Assembly: GCA_938002625.1 (NCBI GenBank)
Contig: CALLAD010000157.1
Location: 1-8,432, forward strand
Length of the DNA: 8,432 bases
Source of the DNA: an uncultured Aquificaceae bacterium
Lineage (GTDB): Bacteria > Aquificota > Aquificia > Aquificales > Aquificaceae
Reading direction: 5' to 3'
Both the position numbers and the translations under genes were made by a program. This document shows, piece after piece, positions 6,500-8,432 of this stretch. Each line of letters opens with the position of its first letter. The stretch's first letter is position 1. Below the pieces are notes generated by a model. That model was not told where the DNA came from. It was given only the letters and a program-made list of their open reading frames with translations, and ran no database searches.

Positions 6500-6781
6500 A
6501 TGAGGTTGATAGTTCTTGGGGGACATGATAGGATGAAGAGTAAGGTAAAGGAGCTTTCTAAACGTTACGGAGTGGACATAAAGTTTATAAACCAAGAAAC
6601 ACAGCAAAACATAGACAGTGCCCTTGCTTGTGCCGACTGGATAATAGTATTTACCAAGTGCGTTGGTCATAACATGGTAAAGCTTGCCAAAAGCTATGCA
6701 AAGGATAGGTGTATCTTTTGCCATTCTCATGGCGTTTGCTCCTTGGAAAAGGAGATAAAAAAATTATTGGGGGAGAAATGA
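6500..6781 (+). CDS. DUF2325-family small Cys/His-rich protein
   Basis: This 93-residue protein has the layout of the DUF2325 family: an N-terminal RLIVLGGHDR strand and turn, a central CADWIIVFTKCVGHN segment, and a helix HNMVKLAKSYAK. The biochemical function of the family is unknown to me. It looks like a small Rossmann-like fold with alternating beta and alpha elements. Unusually many potential ligands are present: Cys44, Cys54, His57, Cys71, Cys74, His75, His77 and Cys80, with CIFCHSHGVC at 71-80 forming a compact cluster that could bind metal or respond to redox state (inference). Translation is well supported by AAGGAGGT 4 nt before the ATG. It is divergent from acpP and is followed by the porin after 81 bp that hold a separate promoter. 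The upstream CRP/FNR-like site suggests control by oxygen, nitrogen oxides or another redox signal. Confidence 0.75.
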   Translation: MRLIVLGGHDRMKSKVKELSKRYGVDIKFINQETQQNIDSALACADWIIVFTKCVGHNMVKLAKSYAKDRCIFCHSHGVCSLEKEIKKLLGEK

Positions 6782-6792
6782 TTTTAATCATA

Positions 6793-6820
6793 TTGACAGT
6801 GGATTTCAATCTGTTATACT
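6793..6820 (+). promoter_or_regulatory. Sigma-70 type promoter of the porin gene
   Basis: A perfect -35 TTGACA (6793-6798) is separated by 16 nt from TATACT (6815-6820), which also has a TG one base upstream (TGTTATACT). It is the strongest promoter in the window. The predicted start is near 6827, with a leader of about 36 nt ending in AGGAGGT (6851-6857), 5 nt before the ATG. This fits an abundant outer-membrane protein. Confidence 0.75.
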
Positions 6821-6862
6821 TTTTTGCTATTAAATCCCAAATTCTATAAAAGGAGGTAAGAC

Positions 6863-8239
6863 ATGAGAAAGGTGCTTTTAGCCTCAGCCCTTTTTTCCGC
6901 CGTGGCTTTTGCCCAGCCCGCAGAAGACCGCATAAGGCAACTTGAAGAGCAGATAAGGCTTCTCCAGCAAGAAGTTCAAAAGTTAAAAGAAGAGCAGAAG
7001 AAAACGGAAGAAGTAAAGCAAGAAACAGAAGCCCTAAAGGAAGAAGTAAGAAGGCTAAGGCTTGATATTGCCCTTCCACAAGTTGAAATCAAGTCCTATT
7101 CTGGATTAGGTCCAGCAGCATCCAAGGTTCACTTTAACCCAAGGGGTGTATCCATAGGTGGATATGGTGAACTTACTTTCAGACATAACGACGTAAATGC
7201 AAGAGGGGGTGCAAAAAGCATAGCAAATATGCAAAGAATTATCCTTTATCTTGGTTATGCCTTTAACGAAAAGCTAAAATTTAACTCGGAGCTTGAACTG
7301 GAGCATGCTTCTACTTCTGGAGAACATGGTACTGGAGGTGGATACTATAAGTCAGAGCTTGCTTACTTAGACTACAACTTTAGACCAGAATTTGGTTTAA
7401 GGGGTGGTCTTTTGCTTATGCCAGTGGGTATAATAAACGAAATTCATGAACCCCCAACCTTTCCAAGTGCCGAAAGACCCTTCTTTGAAAGGCGTATAGC
7501 CCTATCTACTTGGGAAGAGATGGGGTTGGGCGTTTACGGAACAATTGGAAATGTTGACTACAGATTTTATCTTATAAACGGTTTAATGTTAAGAGGCGGT
7601 GGAGGTTATAATAGGGAGGAACCATTGAAGAACATACGCCAAAGGGGAGCAAGGGCGGTAGCGGATAGGTTTGGCTTTACGGGTAGAGTGGACTTAAACC
7701 TACCCTATAATCTTAAGATAGGTGGATCTTTTGTAAGCGCCGATGTTCAATCAAAGGGGGGTAACGATAGCAAATTGGGATTGAGAAGGGGTACAAAAGT
7801 GGGTTCTGTTAATATGTTCTTTCCCCATGTATGGTGGCAGTACGCTGGATGGGATGTTAGGTTTGTTGGTGCTTACATTACAACAAGCGGTGCAGATAGA
7901 ATGTCAAGGGACCTAAATAATGCTAATCCAAATAATACTGTCATGCCCAAGGAACAAAAGGGCTTTTATGTGCAAGTAGCCCACGATATACTAAGATACT
8001 TTAACGTAGAAAACCAAGAGCTTTATGTGTTTGGAATATATGAAGACTTTGATACCCATAGCAAGGTTCCCACTGGATTACGCAGACCAGCTGGACATAA
8101 GCTAAAAGTTTACAACGTGGGAATTTCTTACAAGCCCCATCCATTGGTTGCCATAAAGGCAGATTATGCAAAGCTTGACTATAGCAGACCAAGAAGAGAT
8201 GAAAACGAGTATAGGCTTACCCTTGGCTTTATGTTCTAA
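6863..8239 (+). CDS. Outer-membrane porin with N-terminal coiled coil
   Basis: This 458-residue protein is probably a channel in the outer membrane. Residues 1-17 (MRKVLLASALFSAVAFA) are a signal peptide with likely cleavage at AFA|Q. Residues 21-68 form a charged coiled coil with a regular heptad (Ile24, Leu27, Ile31, Leu34, Val38, Leu41, later Leu58, Val62, Leu65), likely to hold a trimer together in the periplasm. From about residue 93 onward alternating polar/aromatic strands such as VSIGGYGELTF, RIILYLGYAF and LRGGLLLMPVG indicate a beta barrel. The chain ends in YRLTLGFMF, with the C-terminal Phe needed for barrel insertion. The segment around PSAERPFFERRI...TWEEMGLGVYG resembles the phosphate-selective porin O/P (OprP) group, but specificity cannot be read from sequence. 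It has its own strong promoter and Shine-Dalgarno. A GC-rich hairpin follows the stop, then another exported protein. Confidence 0.85.
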   Translation: MRKVLLASALFSAVAFAQPAEDRIRQLEEQIRLLQQEVQKLKEEQKKTEEVKQETEALKEEVRRLRLDIALPQVEIKSYSGLGPAASKVHFNPRGVSIGGYGELTFRHNDVNARGGAKSIANMQRIILYLGYAFNEKLKFNSELELEHASTSGEHGTGGGYYKSELAYLDYNFRPEFGLRGGLLLMPVGIINEIHEPPTFPSAERPFFERRIALSTWEEMGLGVYGTIGNVDYRFYLINGLMLRGGGGYNREEPLKNIRQRGARAVADRFGFTGRVDLNLPYNLKIGGSFVSADVQSKGGNDSKLGLRRGTKVGSVNMFFPHVWWQYAGWDVRFVGAYITTSGADRMSRDLNNANPNNTVMPKEQKGFYVQVAHDILRYFNVENQELYVFGIYEDFDTHSKVPTGLRRPAGHKLKVYNVGISYKPHPLVAIKADYAKLDYSRPRRDENEYRLTLGFMF

Positions 8240-8260
8240 TGGCTCTTTTTCTTGTTTGTG

Positions 8261-8285
8261 CCCTTCTCCCCGGCGGGGGGGAGGG
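8261..8285 (+). other. Very GC-rich intercistronic hairpin
   Basis: CCCTTCTCCCC (8261-8271) can pair with GGGGGGGAGGG (8275-8285) around a GGC loop: 11 bp, two of them G-U. It starts 22 nt after the porin stop and ends 10 nt before the next gene's GGAGGT. No T-run follows (ATTTAAAAATGG), so it is not a classic rho-independent terminator. A 3'-end stabiliser, processing site or partial attenuator lowering expression of the downstream gene is more likely. Its composition contrasts strongly with the AT-leaning surroundings. Confidence 0.55.
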
Positions 8286-8307
8286 ATTTAAAAATGGAGG
8301 TGTTAAA

Positions 8308-8432
8308 ATGCTAAGATTTTTAGCAGGCTTCTTTCTTTTTGCCTGTATATCCTTTGCCAAAGAGTTTAAAAGGCCAGAGCAAGCCCTTTCCCAGATATAT
8401 CCCGATACTCGGATAGAGGTAAGAAACATAAC
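8308..8432 (+). CDS. Start of an exported protein, cut by the window edge
   Basis: Forty-one codons are visible from the ATG at 8308, which has GGAGGT 6 nt upstream. Residues 1-17 (MLRFLAGFFLFACISFA) look like a signal peptide, probably cut at SFA|K. Cys13 lies in LFAC, a poor lipobox because Phe occupies the -2 position, so lipidation is less likely. The mature start KEFKRPEQALSQIYPDTRIEV is vaguely like the beginning of periplasmic FMN-binding (RnfG-like) proteins, where a 'PEEAL...FP' segment is common; this is only a weak impression from 24 residues. It is probably co-transcribed with the porin through the GC-rich hairpin, which would place the two in one envelope-related unit. Confidence 0.65.
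   Translation, partial: MLRFLAGFFLFACISFAKEFKRPEQALSQIYPDTRIEVRNI

Noticed and set aside
6407..6730. A 107-codon minus-strand open frame opposite the DUF2325 gene
   Set aside because: It is antisense to a gene with strong Shine-Dalgarno and family match, has no recognisable domain and reads across the promoter region; it is a shadow.
6651..7079. A 142-codon minus-strand open frame with a hydrophobic Leu-rich start
   Set aside because: The hydrophobic run is the complement of the porin's coiled-coil codons (GAA/AAG-rich); no Shine-Dalgarno or domain supports it.
8261..8300. Rho-independent terminator after the porin
   Set aside because: The stem is strong, but the following ATTTAAAAATGG has no T-run, so I kept it as a hairpin of unknown role.
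8229..8429. A 66-codon minus-strand open frame at the right edge
   Set aside because: It reads through the GC-rich hairpin and opposite the signal-peptide gene, with low-complexity content and no start signal.
1..8432. Mobile elements, CRISPR arrays, tRNA or rRNA genes, toxin-antitoxin or defence genes
   Set aside because: No transposase, terminal repeats, regularly spaced repeats, cloverleaf sequences or defence domains were seen; most genes are ordinary housekeeping genes with uniform codon use.

Overview
The window looks like the chromosome of a thermophilic member of the Aquificaceae (Aquifex, Hydrogenobacter or Thermocrinis group). Three things suggest this: heavy use of AGG/AGA for Arg and ATA for Ile, Lys/Glu-rich proteins, and closest recalled similarity to Aquifex aeolicus, most clearly for the RNase III-like protein and for a GyrA-type subunit without a GyrA box. 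The assignment is by recognition only; no search was run.

Layout. Positions 1-3315 hold a minus-strand block read gyrA, leuD, pyrE, in which the last two start codons follow or overlap the preceding stop. pyrE runs off the left edge. A 72-bp divergent gap (3316-3387) separates it from two plus-strand genes, a small stand-alone Toprim protein and an unrecognised 166-residue helical protein. These overlap by 44 bp and end tail-to-tail over the last bases of rnc. Positions 4185-6335 are a second minus-strand block, acpP, fabF, rnc, with overlapping junctions and an extended -10 promoter in front of acpP. Divergent from acpP is a plus-strand gene for a Cys/His-rich DUF2325-type protein, preceded by a CRP/FNR-like dyad exactly at the class II activator position. 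Then come a coiled-coil outer-membrane porin with its own strong promoter, a very GC-rich intercistronic hairpin, and the start of an exported protein cut by the right edge.

Functionally the window is mainly housekeeping: DNA topology (GyrA-type), leucine synthesis (LeuD), pyrimidine synthesis (PyrE), fatty acid elongation (ACP and FabF), RNA processing (RNase III) and envelope transport (porin). The less explained parts are the Toprim/helical pair, the DUF2325 gene with its regulatory site, and local features of rnc (an A8 run followed by three out-of-frame stops, and a convergent 3' overlap).

No tRNA, rRNA, CRISPR array, insertion sequence or phage gene was seen. No gene-free stretch exceeds about 165 bp. 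Nothing here amounts to a clear new defence or mobile system; the best candidates for undescribed biology are scored modestly.
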